47,889 nucleotides of DNA. Source: JAZSQT01 sp045538075. Lineage in GTDB: Bacteria; Chrysiogenota; Deferribacteres; Deferribacterales; Mucispirillaceae. The stretch covers positions 1 to 47,889 of the forward strand of contig JAZSQT010000053.1 of assembly GCA_045538075.1 (NCBI GenBank). Reading direction: 5' to 3'. The notes under the pieces were generated by a model, which saw only the letters and a list, made by a program, of their open reading frames with translations, was not told the origin of the DNA and made no database searches. Within the stretch, counting starts at the first letter, position 1, and the number at the start of each line of letters is the position of its first letter. Positions 34,738 to 44,008 of the stretch are shown here, piece by piece. The translations under genes and the position numbers were made by a program.

Positions 34738-35943
34738 ATGTATAAAGAACGCACATTAGAAAAACAAATCATAAAATTAAGTAATCAATTCAAGGTTTTG
34801 CTTATTACAGGTGCAAGGCAAGTTGGCAAAAGTACTCTACTAAAGCATTGTGGCAAAACAAGAGATTATGTAACTTTAGATAATTATAAAGATAGAGAAT
34901 TAGCAATAAATGAGCCTGAATTATTCTTACAAAGATATAAAGTTCCAGTTATTATTGATGAAATTCAATATGCACCAAACTTGCTTTCGTATATTAAAAT
35001 TGCTGTTGATAATAGTAATGAAAGAGGACAGTATTGGCTCACAGGTTCACAACAATTTCATATGATGAAAAACGTTACAGAATCTTTAGCAGGTAGAGTT
35101 GCAGTATTAGATTTAAAGGGATTTTCATTAAAAGAAATAGAAAACAAAGAACAGATTCCATTTATTCCAACAAACGACTTTATAGAGCAAATGAGAAAAA
35201 CCTCCAAATATCATGATTTAACAAATATTTATGAATATATTTGGAAAGGCTCTTATCCTGATATAAATATTAATAATATAAATTGGGAAACTTTTTATAG
35301 CTCGTATCTTCAAACATATATAGAAAGGGATATAAAAGATTTAAATGCTGTAAAAAATGAAATGTATTTTTTGAAATTTTTAAGAATTTTAGCGTCTAGA
35401 ACAGGACAAATGCTTAATTATACTGATATTGCATCTGAAGTTGGAGTATCTGTAATGACAATAAAGTCTTGGGTTTCCATTTTAGTTTCATCAAATATTA
35501 TTTATCTTTTGCAACCTTATTTTTCTAATTTAAACAAGAGAATTGTTAAAACTCCTAAGATATATTTTTTAGATACAGGACTGTGTTCATATTTAACAAA
35601 TTGGGAAACCCCAAAAACATTAGAGAGTGGTGCAATGAGTGGTGCTATATTTGAAACTTTTGTTGTGGCAGAAATTATAAAAAGCTACGTTCATAATGCA
35701 AAAACACCAAATATATACTACTATAGAGATAAAGACAAAAAAGAAATTGATGTAATTATTGAAAAAAATAATAAATTATATCCTATTGAAATAAAAAAAT
35801 CTGCTAATCCAAATAAAAGTATGCTTAAACACTTTTCTATTATTCCAAATGAAAGGCAAGGCAAAGGTGCCGTAATTTGTCTCTGTAGTAAAGATTTTCC
35901 TATAACAGAAAATGTAAATGCAATACCTGTTAGTTATGTGTAA
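34738..35943 (+). CDS. AAA ATPase with DUF4143 domain
   Basis: The 401-residue protein has an N-terminal AAA_14 ATPase: Walker A GARQVGKS (25-32), Walker B VIIDEIQYAP and sensor WLTGSQQF. The C-terminal DUF4143 region (about 200-395) includes a helix-turn-helix-like YTDIASEVGVSVMTIKSWV. It also has a PD-(D/E)xK-like pattern, YYYRDKDKKEIDVIIEKNNK followed by LYPIEIKKSA. Such proteins are frequent in variable numbers in gut bacteria and are suspected of defence or toxin-antitoxin-like roles, but no function is established. It stands alone between tgt and lysS and has a standard-looking ribosome region (GGGA). Confidence 0.85.
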   Translation: MYKERTLEKQIIKLSNQFKVLLITGARQVGKSTLLKHCGKTRDYVTLDNYKDRELAINEPELFLQRYKVPVIIDEIQYAPNLLSYIKIAVDNSNERGQYWLTGSQQFHMMKNVTESLAGRVAVLDLKGFSLKEIENKEQIPFIPTNDFIEQMRKTSKYHDLTNIYEYIWKGSYPDININNINWETFYSSYLQTYIERDIKDLNAVKNEMYFLKFLRILASRTGQMLNYTDIASEVGVSVMTIKSWVSILVSSNIIYLLQPYFSNLNKRIVKTPKIYFLDTGLCSYLTNWETPKTLESGAMSGAIFETFVVAEIIKSYVHNAKTPNIYYYRDKDKKEIDVIIEKNNKLYPIEIKKSANPNKSMLKHFSIIPNERQGKGAVICLCSKDFPITENVNAIPVSYV

Positions 35944-36073
35944 AAAATAACATTATAAATATTATGTTACCTTTTTATAGTAAAGGGTAAAGGGTAAATT
36001 CAAAAAACCATTGTAAAAATAATCTAATTTATATAGAATTTCAAAATATTTATTTTTTTTTGGAGAAAGTTGA

Positions 36074-37543
36074 ATGGAGCAACATAGACTTGAAAAAAGT
36101 CAAAAATTACGTGAAATGGGCTTAAATCCTTACGTTAATTCTCATATTATTGAGATGCCTATTTCTGAAATTACTAAAGAATTTAGCGATGAAAATACAC
36201 CTTTGCCAGAAGAAAAACGATTTTCTGTTGCAGGTCGTATTATGGCTAAACGTGAGTTTGGTAAAACTTGTTTTTTAACGATTAAAGATAGAACTGGCAA
36301 AATACAAGTATATATAAAGAAAGGGCTTATATCTGACGAAGAATTTAATGTTTTTTCTCTTACTGATGTGGGAGATTTTATAGGAGTTTCTGGCTCATTA
36401 TTTAGAACAAAAACTGGCGAACTTACTGTTAGAGCATTTTCTTATAGACTTTTAACTAAAGCATTAAGAGATTTACCAGAAAAATTCCACGGTTTAAAAG
36501 ATGTAGAAATTAGATACCGTCAAAGGTATTTAGATTTAATAATGAATGATGAAGCAAAAGAAGTTTTTCTTAAAAGAAGTCGTATAATCCACGAAGTTCG
36601 CAATTTTTTTGCAAAAAAAGATTTCGTAGAAGTAGAAACACCAATGATGCATTCAATATTAGGTGGGGCAGCTGCAAAACCTTTCATTACTCACCATAAT
36701 GCCCTTGATATGCAACTATTTTTAAGAATAGCACCAGAATTATACTTAAAACGTTTAGTTGTAGGTGGTATTGAACGAGTTTTTGAGTTAAATAGAAATT
36801 TTAGAAACGAAGGTGTTGATACTAAACATAATCCTGAATTTACTATGATTGAGTGGTATATGGCATACGCTGATTACCATACATTAATGGATATGATTGA
36901 AGAGCTTATTTGTGATTTAGCTAAAAATATTAACAATGCTGATTATTTTGAATTTGACGGCAAAAAAATTGATTTAACAAGACCATGGAAACGTATTAGC
37001 ATGGAAGATTCTTTAGTTGAGTTTGCAAATATTTCTAAAGAAAATCTTGTTTCAAGAGAATCTGCTGAAAAATTAGCTACAGAAAAAGGGATAAAAGTTG
37101 AATCATCTTGGGGCAAAGGCAAAATCATTCAAGAGCTTTTTGATTTGCTTGTAGAAGATAAACTCGTTAATCCTACCTTTATAACTGATTATCCAAAAGA
37201 AATTTCTCCTCTTGCTAAATCTAAAGAAGATAATAGCTTGCTTACTGATAGGTTTGAATTATTTGTTGCTGGAATGGAATTATCTAACGGTTTTAACGAG
37301 CTTAATGACCCTATTGACCAAAGAGAGAGATTTCAAAAACAAGTTGATTCAAGAAATAGTGGCGATGAAGAAGCATGTATGATGGACGATGATTACATTA
37401 GAGCATTAGAATACGGCTTGCCTCCTACAGCTGGTGCCGGCATGGGTATTGATAGACTTGTTATGCTACTTACTGGAAAAAATACTATTAGAGAAGTATT
37501 GTTATTTCCTTACATGAGACAAGAAGATAGTAGCAGTGAATAG
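36074..37543 (+). CDS. lysS: Lysyl-tRNA synthetase (class II)
   Basis: The 489-residue protein has an OB-fold anticodon domain (about 50-140, starting VAGRIMAKREFGKTCF) and a class II core. Motif 2 is FELNRNFRNEGVDTKHNPEF and motif 3 is GAGMGIDRLVMLLTG. The start is the ATG with GGAG 9 bases upstream. It is convergent with recO, whose stop codon lies only one base away, leaving no room for a normal terminator between them. Confidence 0.97.
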   Translation: MEQHRLEKSQKLREMGLNPYVNSHIIEMPISEITKEFSDENTPLPEEKRFSVAGRIMAKREFGKTCFLTIKDRTGKIQVYIKKGLISDEEFNVFSLTDVGDFIGVSGSLFRTKTGELTVRAFSYRLLTKALRDLPEKFHGLKDVEIRYRQRYLDLIMNDEAKEVFLKRSRIIHEVRNFFAKKDFVEVETPMMHSILGGAAAKPFITHHNALDMQLFLRIAPELYLKRLVVGGIERVFELNRNFRNEGVDTKHNPEFTMIEWYMAYADYHTLMDMIEELICDLAKNINNADYFEFDGKKIDLTRPWKRISMEDSLVEFANISKENLVSRESAEKLATEKGIKVESSWGKGKIIQELFDLLVEDKLVNPTFITDYPKEISPLAKSKEDNSLLTDRFELFVAGMELSNGFNELNDPIDQRERFQKQVDSRNSGDEEACMMDDDYIRALEYGLPPTAGAGMGIDRLVMLLTGKNTIREVLLFPYMRQEDSSSE

Positions 37544-37544
37544 T

Positions 37545-38255
37545 TTATAAAGATGAAACAAGGGATTTAAAAGTTGAAAAACTTTTAAGTCCCTTTCCTG
37601 TTGATACTTCTATATGTTTAATAAATATTTCTAAAATAGATAATTCTTTACGTAAAGTTATTTTTAATTTTTTATATAAATCTGTATTATTCAACGCCTT
37701 TAATATTAACAAATCATCTGTATTAATTTTTATGTAACCACTATTTTTACAAGTTTTACAATAAGTAAATCCGTCAATTAATGTAGCATTACCATTAATT
37801 TCACAGCCACAATTTTGACAATGATAAAATTCAAACATATATCCAGACTTTTTTAGTAGTGTGTATATTATAAAGATAGTAGCATTGTAAACATTATCTT
37901 GACGTAATCTTAAAATCATATTCCATAAAATATCTTCTTTTTGTGAAACATCATATAAATTATCAAAAACATCAAAAATCAATGTTAATCTCAAATATAT
38001 AATAGGTTCTTCAATAAAGTATTTATAATTTGGATTTGGACGAAAGGAGTATAATTTATTTAAATCAGAATTATCTTTTTTTAAAAAATCAATCTCACCC
38101 GGAACGAAAGATAATATACCATTTTTTTTTGAATACGCTTTTGGAATAAAAAGTTTTAGTTTGCCATATTCTTTAGAAAAGCTAAAGGCAATAGCAGAAT
38201 TATCAGAATATTTAATCACCCTATATATAATAGATTCTGTAAATTTTCTTTCCAT
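37545..38255 (-). CDS. recO: DNA repair protein RecO
   Basis: Helps RecR load RecA onto SSB-coated DNA. The 236-residue protein has an N-terminal OB fold (about 1-80, with EYGKLKLFIPKAYSKKNG) and a helical C-terminal domain. A zinc-finger-like pair of CxxC motifs (CQNCGC near 146 and YCKTC near 165) is typical of many RecO proteins. Sequence conservation in this family is low, so the call rests on this combination. It lies 3 bases after mgtE on the same strand. Confidence 0.85.
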   Translation of the reverse strand: MERKFTESIIYRVIKYSDNSAIAFSFSKEYGKLKLFIPKAYSKKNGILSFVPGEIDFLKKDNSDLNKLYSFRPNPNYKYFIEEPIIYLRLTLIFDVFDNLYDVSQKEDILWNMILRLRQDNVYNATIFIIYTLLKKSGYMFEFYHCQNCGCEINGNATLIDGFTYCKTCKNSGYIKINTDDLLILKALNNTDLYKKLKITLRKELSILEIFIKHIEVSTGKGLKSFSTFKSLVSSL

Positions 38256-38258
38256 AAA

Positions 38259-39614
38259 TTATAGTATCATAAGTAGAGATAGAGAAACAGCAAAATATAT
38301 TGTCAACCCAGTAATATCATTTAAAACAGTAATAAATGGAGTAGAAGCAACAGCTGGGTCCAACTTCATCTTCATAAGAGTAATTGGCACTAATGCACCA
38401 GTTAGAGAAGCAAAAATCATAGCAAAAAATATTGCAGTGCCTAATATTAAGCCAATTTTAGCATCAACTCCCCATATTGGAGCTACAAACCCTAATAATG
38501 CTCCAATTACAATACCCATAATAATACCAACTCGTAATTCACGAAAAACGACTTTAAACACATTAGATAAATCTACTTTTCCTAATGCTGCACTTCTTAT
38601 GATAATTGTTGCAGCTTGACTACCAACATTTCCACCCATTGCCATAACGATAGGCATAAAAGTAGCAAATATTAAAAAGTCATTAAGTTTGCCTTGAAAG
38701 AATGTGATAACAAAACCTGCAAAAAGTTCGCCAACAAAGGTTACAAGTAACCATGGCAATCTAATTCTTGCAACTTTAAAAGGCTGGTTATCAAACATCA
38801 TTTCTTCTTGTTTTACACCAGCCATAGCATAAATATCTTCAGAGGCTTTATCTTTAATAATATCAATAACATCGTCAAAAGTGATGATACCACAAATTCT
38901 ATGTTGCTCATCAACTACTGGTAGTGCAAGAAAGTCGTATTTCTCTACTAAATCTGCAACGTAATCTTCTGTATCTGTAACAGAAACAGAAACAGCATCA
39001 CTAATCATTACTTCAGATAATTTTTTTTCTGGTGGATTTAATATCAATTGTCTTAAAGATAAAACGCCAACAAGCCGTTTTTCATCGTCTATAACGTATA
39101 GATAAAATACCATTTCAAGATGTTCTGCTTTATGAAGAAGTTTTGTAGCATCTTTTACAGTAGTATCTGAATGCATAGCAAAATATGCAGTATTCATTAT
39201 AGAGCCAGCAGACCCTTCAGGATAATGGAGCAACTCTTCAACATCTAAAAGCTCGTCTTTAGATATGTATTGCAAAAATTTTTGTTGAGTATCTTTTGGA
39301 ATAAGCCTCAAAACGAATGATGCATCATCACTTTCCATTTCAGATAAAAGTTCTGCTGCAATTTTTGGATCTAATTCTGTGAAAATTCTCACAATATCAA
39401 CATCGTCCATTTGCAAAATAATTTCTGCAACACGTGATTTATCTGTAATAAAAGACCATATTTTTTTCCTATCAATATCACTTAAATTTGATACGATTAA
39501 TGCAATATCTGCTGGGTGAAGTTTTGATAAAACTTTTTCTAATGGAATTTTGGCATTTCGGCGTATAAGTTTCTTCACATTTTCAAGTTTTACTCTTAAA
39601 GTAGAATCTAACAT
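38259..39614 (-). CDS. mgtE: Magnesium transporter MgtE
   Basis: The start chosen is the ATG at 39614 with AGGA upstream; an earlier ATG at 39632 has no ribosome site. The 451-residue protein has the MgtE N domain (about 25-130, with LHPADIALIVSNL), a CBS pair (about 135-255, EGSAGSIMNTAYFAM) and five C-terminal membrane segments. These include MAMGGNVGSQAATIIIRSA, the pore signature. It is a Mg2+-gated importer in the inner membrane. A CNNM-type protein at 12532 may handle the same ion. Confidence 0.96.
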   Translation of the reverse strand: MLDSTLRVKLENVKKLIRRNAKIPLEKVLSKLHPADIALIVSNLSDIDRKKIWSFITDKSRVAEIILQMDDVDIVRIFTELDPKIAAELLSEMESDDASFVLRLIPKDTQQKFLQYISKDELLDVEELLHYPEGSAGSIMNTAYFAMHSDTTVKDATKLLHKAEHLEMVFYLYVIDDEKRLVGVLSLRQLILNPPEKKLSEVMISDAVSVSVTDTEDYVADLVEKYDFLALPVVDEQHRICGIITFDDVIDIIKDKASEDIYAMAGVKQEEMMFDNQPFKVARIRLPWLLVTFVGELFAGFVITFFQGKLNDFLIFATFMPIVMAMGGNVGSQAATIIIRSAALGKVDLSNVFKVVFRELRVGIIMGIVIGALLGFVAPIWGVDAKIGLILGTAIFFAMIFASLTGALVPITLMKMKLDPAVASTPFITVLNDITGLTIYFAVSLSLLMIL

Positions 39615-39717
39615 TTTACGCCGTCCTAACATTGATTATAAATTATTATAGCAAAAAAGATAATTTTATCCAGTATTTTTAAAAATCTACTATATTTATA
39701 TTTTTATCAATCAAAAA

Positions 39718-39746
39718 TTGATTTTTTAAGAATTATAGTTTATATA
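39718..39746 (+). promoter_or_regulatory. Candidate argDFG-glyQ promoter
   Basis: TTGATT (39718-39723), a 17-base spacer and TATATA (39741-39746) lie about 40 bases before the argD start. No clear ARG box palindrome overlaps it. Confidence 0.45.
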
Positions 39747-39786
39747 ATTTTATTTGAACTAAAACAATAATTATTGAGGTAAAATT

Positions 39787-40956
39787 GTGTCATCATTGAT
39801 GGAAAATTATGCACGTTTTCCTTTATCTTTCATAAAGGGAGATGGTGCTTGGTTATATGCAGATAATGGAGAAAAATATCTTGATTTTGGTTCTGGTATA
39901 TCTGTAACAAATTTAGGGCATAATCATAAATCTATTAATGAAGCAATTTGTAACCAAGTTAATACATTAATTCATACATCAAACTTGTTTTTATCACCAT
40001 TACAAGAAGAATTATCTAAACTTATTACAGATAATAGTTTTGACGGAAAAGTATTTTTTTGCAACTCTGGAGCTGAAGCTAATGAAGGTGCTATTAAATT
40101 AGCACGATTATATGGCAACAAAAAATATAATGGCGACAGATATAAAATTTTATCAATGTATAATTCTTTTCACGGTAGAACTTATGCAACCCTTTCTGCT
40201 ACAGCTCAACATAAAGTTCAAGCTGGCTTTACTCCTATAGCACCTTACAACATATATGCTCCTTATAACGATATTGAAGCATTAAAACAAATTACTACTT
40301 TTGGTGATGTTGCTGCGATTATACTTGAGCTTTTTCAAGGTGAAGGTGGAGTTATCCCTGCAGATAAACAATACATAAAAGATTTGCGTTCTTATTGTAG
40401 CGATAACGATATATTATTAATAGTTGATGAAGTGCAAACAGGCTATGGTAGAACTGGTAAATTTTTTGCCCATAAATTATACGATATAGAACCAGATATT
40501 ATGACTTTAGCAAAAGCAATGGCAAATGGTATTCCAATGGGTGCCTTTGTAGCAAAAAATCGTATTGCAGAATATATGACTGTAGGCACTCATGGGTCAA
40601 CTTTTGGAGGTAATAACGTTGCTTGTATTGCTGCTATTAAAGTAATAGAAGAGCTTACGAAAGAAAATTTTTTAGAAAATGTAGTAAGAAAAGGAAATTT
40701 ATTAAAAGATATTATAAAATCATCTCTCAAAGATAGTTGCACTATTAGGGGAGAAGGTTTATTAATCGGTATAGAAACTAAATTTGAGTCTAAAAAGTTA
40801 TTTGAAAGTTGTATTAAACATAATTTAGTCGTAATTACTGCTGGTAATAATTCTGTTCGTTTATACCCTCCTCTAAATATTAGCGATGAAGAATTAAGAG
40901 ATGGAGCCAATAGATTTATAAAAGCAGTTAAATATTTGGAAGATAATGAAAAATGA
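39787..40956 (+). CDS. argD: Acetylornithine aminotransferase
   Basis: A PLP enzyme of class III that converts N-acetylglutamate semialdehyde to N-acetylornithine, and perhaps also acts in the DAP pathway. The start is a GTG, with GAGG seven bases upstream; an in-frame ATG at 39799 is less well placed. The 389-residue protein has CNSGAEANEGAIKLAR, LIVDEVQTGYGRTGK and the PLP lysine in LAKAMANGIPMGA. It overlaps argF by 4 bases (ATGA), so the two are translationally coupled. Confidence 0.95.
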   Translation: MSSLMENYARFPLSFIKGDGAWLYADNGEKYLDFGSGISVTNLGHNHKSINEAICNQVNTLIHTSNLFLSPLQEELSKLITDNSFDGKVFFCNSGAEANEGAIKLARLYGNKKYNGDRYKILSMYNSFHGRTYATLSATAQHKVQAGFTPIAPYNIYAPYNDIEALKQITTFGDVAAIILELFQGEGGVIPADKQYIKDLRSYCSDNDILLIVDEVQTGYGRTGKFFAHKLYDIEPDIMTLAKAMANGIPMGAFVAKNRIAEYMTVGTHGSTFGGNNVACIAAIKVIEELTKENFLENVVRKGNLLKDIIKSSLKDSCTIRGEGLLIGIETKFESKKLFESCIKHNLVVITAGNNSVRLYPPLNISDEELRDGANRFIKAVKYLEDNEK

Positions 40957-41879
40957 AAAAAGATTTTTTGACGTTACTACAACGAACACCAGAAGAATTA
41001 AAAACATTAATTGATAATGCGATAAAACTTAAAGAAGATAGAAAAAAAGGCATATTACACAACCATTTGCAAGGCAAGAGTATTGCCTTAATTTTTGAAA
41101 AATCATCTACAAGAACGAGAATTTCTTTTGAAGTTGGTTGTCGTGAACTTGGTGGTAATCCTTTATTTTTAAGTAGTTCAGATATTCAACTTGGCAGAGG
41201 AGAAACGATAAAAGATACTGCAAGAGTTTTATCAAGATACGTTCACGGTATTATGATACGCACATTTGGTCATAATAGAGTTGAGGAATTGGCTGAATTT
41301 TCAACAGTTCCAGTTATAAACGGCTTAACTGATGAGTATCACCCTTGTCAAATTATGGCTGATATTATGACTATTAAAGAAATTTTCGGCACTTATAAAG
41401 GTATAAAAGTTGCCTATATTGGAGACGGCAATAATATGGCTCATTCATGGCTTAATGGTTGTGCACAATTTGGTATTGATTTATCTATTGCTTCTCCTAA
41501 AGATTATACAGTAAATATGGATATATATAATAATGCTAAAAATGTTGCAAAAAATACAGGAGCAAATTTAATATTAACAGATAGCCCTTATGAAGCAGTA
41601 GCAAATGCAAACGTTGTTTATACTGATGTATGGGCAAGTATGGGTCAAGAAGATGAAGCAGCAAAAAGGATAAAAGATTTTGCAGGCTTTCAAGTTGATA
41701 CAAAACTTATGGCAAATGCCGATAAAAATGCTGTATTTATGCACTGTTTACCAGCTCATCGTGGTGAAGAAGTTAGCGAAGAAGTTTTAGAAAGTAAAGC
41801 CTCTGTTATATTTGAGGAAGCAGAAAATAGATTACATATACAAAAAGCAATTATGATAGATTGTATGGGAGATAATTAA
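40953..41879 (+). CDS. argF: Ornithine carbamoyltransferase
   Basis: Forms citrulline from ornithine and carbamoyl phosphate. The 308-residue protein has the carbamoyl-phosphate site FEKSSTRTRISFE, the HxxQ-type segment YHPCQIMAD, and the ornithine site around MHCLPAHRGEE. It is the second gene of argD-argF-argG. argG begins 2 bases after its stop. Confidence 0.97.
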   Translation: MKKDFLTLLQRTPEELKTLIDNAIKLKEDRKKGILHNHLQGKSIALIFEKSSTRTRISFEVGCRELGGNPLFLSSSDIQLGRGETIKDTARVLSRYVHGIMIRTFGHNRVEELAEFSTVPVINGLTDEYHPCQIMADIMTIKEIFGTYKGIKVAYIGDGNNMAHSWLNGCAQFGIDLSIASPKDYTVNMDIYNNAKNVAKNTGANLILTDSPYEAVANANVVYTDVWASMGQEDEAAKRIKDFAGFQVDTKLMANADKNAVFMHCLPAHRGEEVSEEVLESKASVIFEEAENRLHIQKAIMIDCMGDN

Positions 41880-41881
41880 TT

Positions 41882-43093
41882 ATGGCACGAGAAAAAGTTG
41901 TTTTAGCGTATTCTGGTGGTTTAGATACGTCTGTTATTTTAAAATGGTTAGATAATAAAGGTTATGATGTTGTTGCATTCGTTGCTGATGTAGGTCAAGG
42001 TGGTGATTGGAAAGCCATAGAAGAAAAGGCTATGAAATCAGGTGCAAAAGAGTTTTACGTTGCAGATTTAAAAGAAGATTTCGTTAAAGAGTTTGTTTAT
42101 TCTGCAATTAAATTTAATGCTCTTTATGAAGGTAGATATTACTTAGGCACATCTCTTGCACGTCCTATTATAGCAAAGGGTATAGTTGATATTGCAAGAA
42201 AAACTGGAGCAAAATATTTTGCCCATGGTGCAACTGGAAAAGGTAACGACCAAGTTCGTTTTGAGCTTACAGCTGCTGCTCTTGCTCCAGATTTAGAAGT
42301 TATAGTTCCATGGAGAATGCCAGAGTTTTTTAACGTTATAAAAGGTCGTGCAGAAGCTATGGCTTATGCAGAAGAACATGGTATTCCAGTAAAAGCAACT
42401 GCTTCAAAACCATGGTCAAGTGATGAAAATGTTATGCATATTAGTTTTGAAGCCGGAATTTTAGAAGATCCAGCAACTACTCCACCAGATGATATGTTTG
42501 AATATACAGTTAGTCCAAAAAATGCTCCAGATAAAGCAACTGTTATTGAAATTGAATTTGAAAAAGGTGAAGCTACAAAATTAAATGGCAAAAGTTTATC
42601 ACCTTATGAAATGTTAAAAGAACTTAATAGACTTGGTTCAGAAAACGGTATTGGTAGAGTTGATATGGTAGAAAGCCGTTACGTTGGTATGAAATCAAGA
42701 GGTGTTTATGAAACTCCAGGAGCTACAATTTTAATGGCTGCTCATAGAGATTTAGAGGGGCTTACTCTTGAAGGTAGCGTTATTAATTTGAAAGAAACTC
42801 TTATGCCAAGATTTGCAACATTAGTATATAATGGATACTGGTATTGCACTGAAATGGATTGTTTACGTGCATTTCTTGAAAAATCTCAAGAATACGTTAC
42901 AGGTAAAGTAAAAGTAGAATTATATAAAGGTAATGTTACTTGTATTTCAAGGCAATCTCAATACTCTCTTTACGATATGATGGTTGTATCAATGGACGAT
43001 GATAAGGGAGCATACAATCAAAGTGATGCTACTGGTTTTATAAAACTTCATTCATTACCATTAATTGCTGCTGCAAAAAGAGGAAATAGATAA
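41882..43093 (+). CDS. argG: Argininosuccinate synthase
   Basis: An ATP-dependent enzyme joining citrulline and aspartate. The 403-residue protein has the pyrophosphatase P-loop VLAYSGGLDTSVIL at 7-20, then YFAHGATGKGNDQVRFE and the KPWSSDENV segment. It is part of argDFG. argH is not in the window, so the last step must be encoded elsewhere. glyQ follows after 2 bases. Confidence 0.97.
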   Translation: MAREKVVLAYSGGLDTSVILKWLDNKGYDVVAFVADVGQGGDWKAIEEKAMKSGAKEFYVADLKEDFVKEFVYSAIKFNALYEGRYYLGTSLARPIIAKGIVDIARKTGAKYFAHGATGKGNDQVRFELTAAALAPDLEVIVPWRMPEFFNVIKGRAEAMAYAEEHGIPVKATASKPWSSDENVMHISFEAGILEDPATTPPDDMFEYTVSPKNAPDKATVIEIEFEKGEATKLNGKSLSPYEMLKELNRLGSENGIGRVDMVESRYVGMKSRGVYETPGATILMAAHRDLEGLTLEGSVINLKETLMPRFATLVYNGYWYCTEMDCLRAFLEKSQEYVTGKVKVELYKGNVTCISRQSQYSLYDMMVVSMDDDKGAYNQSDATGFIKLHSLPLIAAAKRGNR

Positions 43094-43095
43094 TC

Positions 43096-43965
43096 ATGTA
43101 TTTTCAAGATGTTATAATGACATTACAAAAATATTGGGCAGATAAAGGTTGCGTTATATATCAGCCTTACGACAATGAAGTTGGAGCTGGAACATTTAAT
43201 CCAGCAACTTTTTTAATGTGTCTTGGTCCAGAACCATGGAATGTTGCTTACGTCCAAAATAGTCGCCGTCCAACTGATGGTCGTTACGGAGAAAATCCTA
43301 ATAGGTTGCAACATTATTACCAATTTCAAGTGATTTTAAAACCGTCTCCCGATAATATTCAAGAGTTATATCTTGATAGCCTTAAAGCAATAGGCATAAA
43401 TCCTTTGGAGCATGATATTAGATTTGTTGAAGACGATTGGGAATCTCCAACATTAGGTGCTTGGGGATTAGGTTGGGAAGTTTGGCTTGATGGAATGGAA
43501 ATTAGCCAATTTACTTATTTTCAGCAAGCAGGTGGAATAGATTTAAAGCCAGTTTCTGGAGAATTAACTTACGGCTTAGAAAGGCTTGCAATGTATTTGC
43601 AACAAGTTGAATCTATTTTTGATGTAAAATGGAATAAGAACGTTACTTACGGTCAAATTTATCATGAAAATGAAGTTCAATTTTCTAAATTCAACTTTGA
43701 AGAAGCAGATGTTCCTACTTTATTTAACCTTTTTGATACTTATGAAAGGGAATGTAAACGTCTTGCAGAAAACAACTTGCCACTTCCTGCTTACGACTAC
43801 TGTTTAAAATGTAGCCATACTTTTAATCTTCTTGATGCAAGGAGTGCTATATCTGTTACTGAAAGAACTGGATATATTGCAAGGGTTAGAGCATTGGCAA
43901 AAATTTGTGCTGAAAAGTTTTTAGAAAAAAGACAAGAATTAGGTTTTCCTTTATTAAACAAGTAA
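43096..43965 (+). CDS. glyQ: Glycyl-tRNA synthetase alpha subunit
   Basis: The 289-residue catalytic subunit of the tetrameric (alpha2-beta2) bacterial GlyRS has the highly conserved opening FQDVIMTLQKYWADKGCVIY and then GAGTFNPATFL. The motifs WNVAYVQNSRRPTDGRYGEN, LGAWGLGWEVWLDGMEI and YGLERLAMYLQ are also present. The beta-subunit gene glyS, which normally follows directly, is absent: a terminator and a convergent gene come next. It ends an arginine operon, an unusual context. The alpha form requires glyS elsewhere in the genome. Confidence 0.97.
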   Translation: MYFQDVIMTLQKYWADKGCVIYQPYDNEVGAGTFNPATFLMCLGPEPWNVAYVQNSRRPTDGRYGENPNRLQHYYQFQVILKPSPDNIQELYLDSLKAIGINPLEHDIRFVEDDWESPTLGAWGLGWEVWLDGMEISQFTYFQQAGGIDLKPVSGELTYGLERLAMYLQQVESIFDVKWNKNVTYGQIYHENEVQFSKFNFEEADVPTLFNLFDTYERECKRLAENNLPLPAYDYCLKCSHTFNLLDARSAISVTERTGYIARVRALAKICAEKFLEKRQELGFPLLNK

Positions 43966-43974
43966 AAATATTTT

Positions 43975-43999
43975 CCTATACCGTATTTTACGGTATAGG
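43975..43999. terminator. Bidirectional terminator between glyQ and rrf2
   Basis: A perfect 11-bp stem CCTATACCGTA / TACGGTATAGG has a 3-base loop. On the minus strand a T-rich stretch follows and serves the rrf2 end; on the plus strand the tail is weaker. Confidence 0.8.
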
Positions 44000-44008
44000 A
44001 CATTTGAT

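Noticed and set aside
35985..35997. Short direct repeat AAAGGGTAAAGGGTAAA before lysS
   Set aside because: Only two units with no further copies or palindrome; too little to call a regulatory repeat or CRISPR.
39633..39786. Possible magnesium riboswitch upstream of mgtE
   Set aside because: The leader before the mgtE ATG is short and shows no M-box or ykkC-like conserved blocks. The region is shared with the divergent argD promoter.
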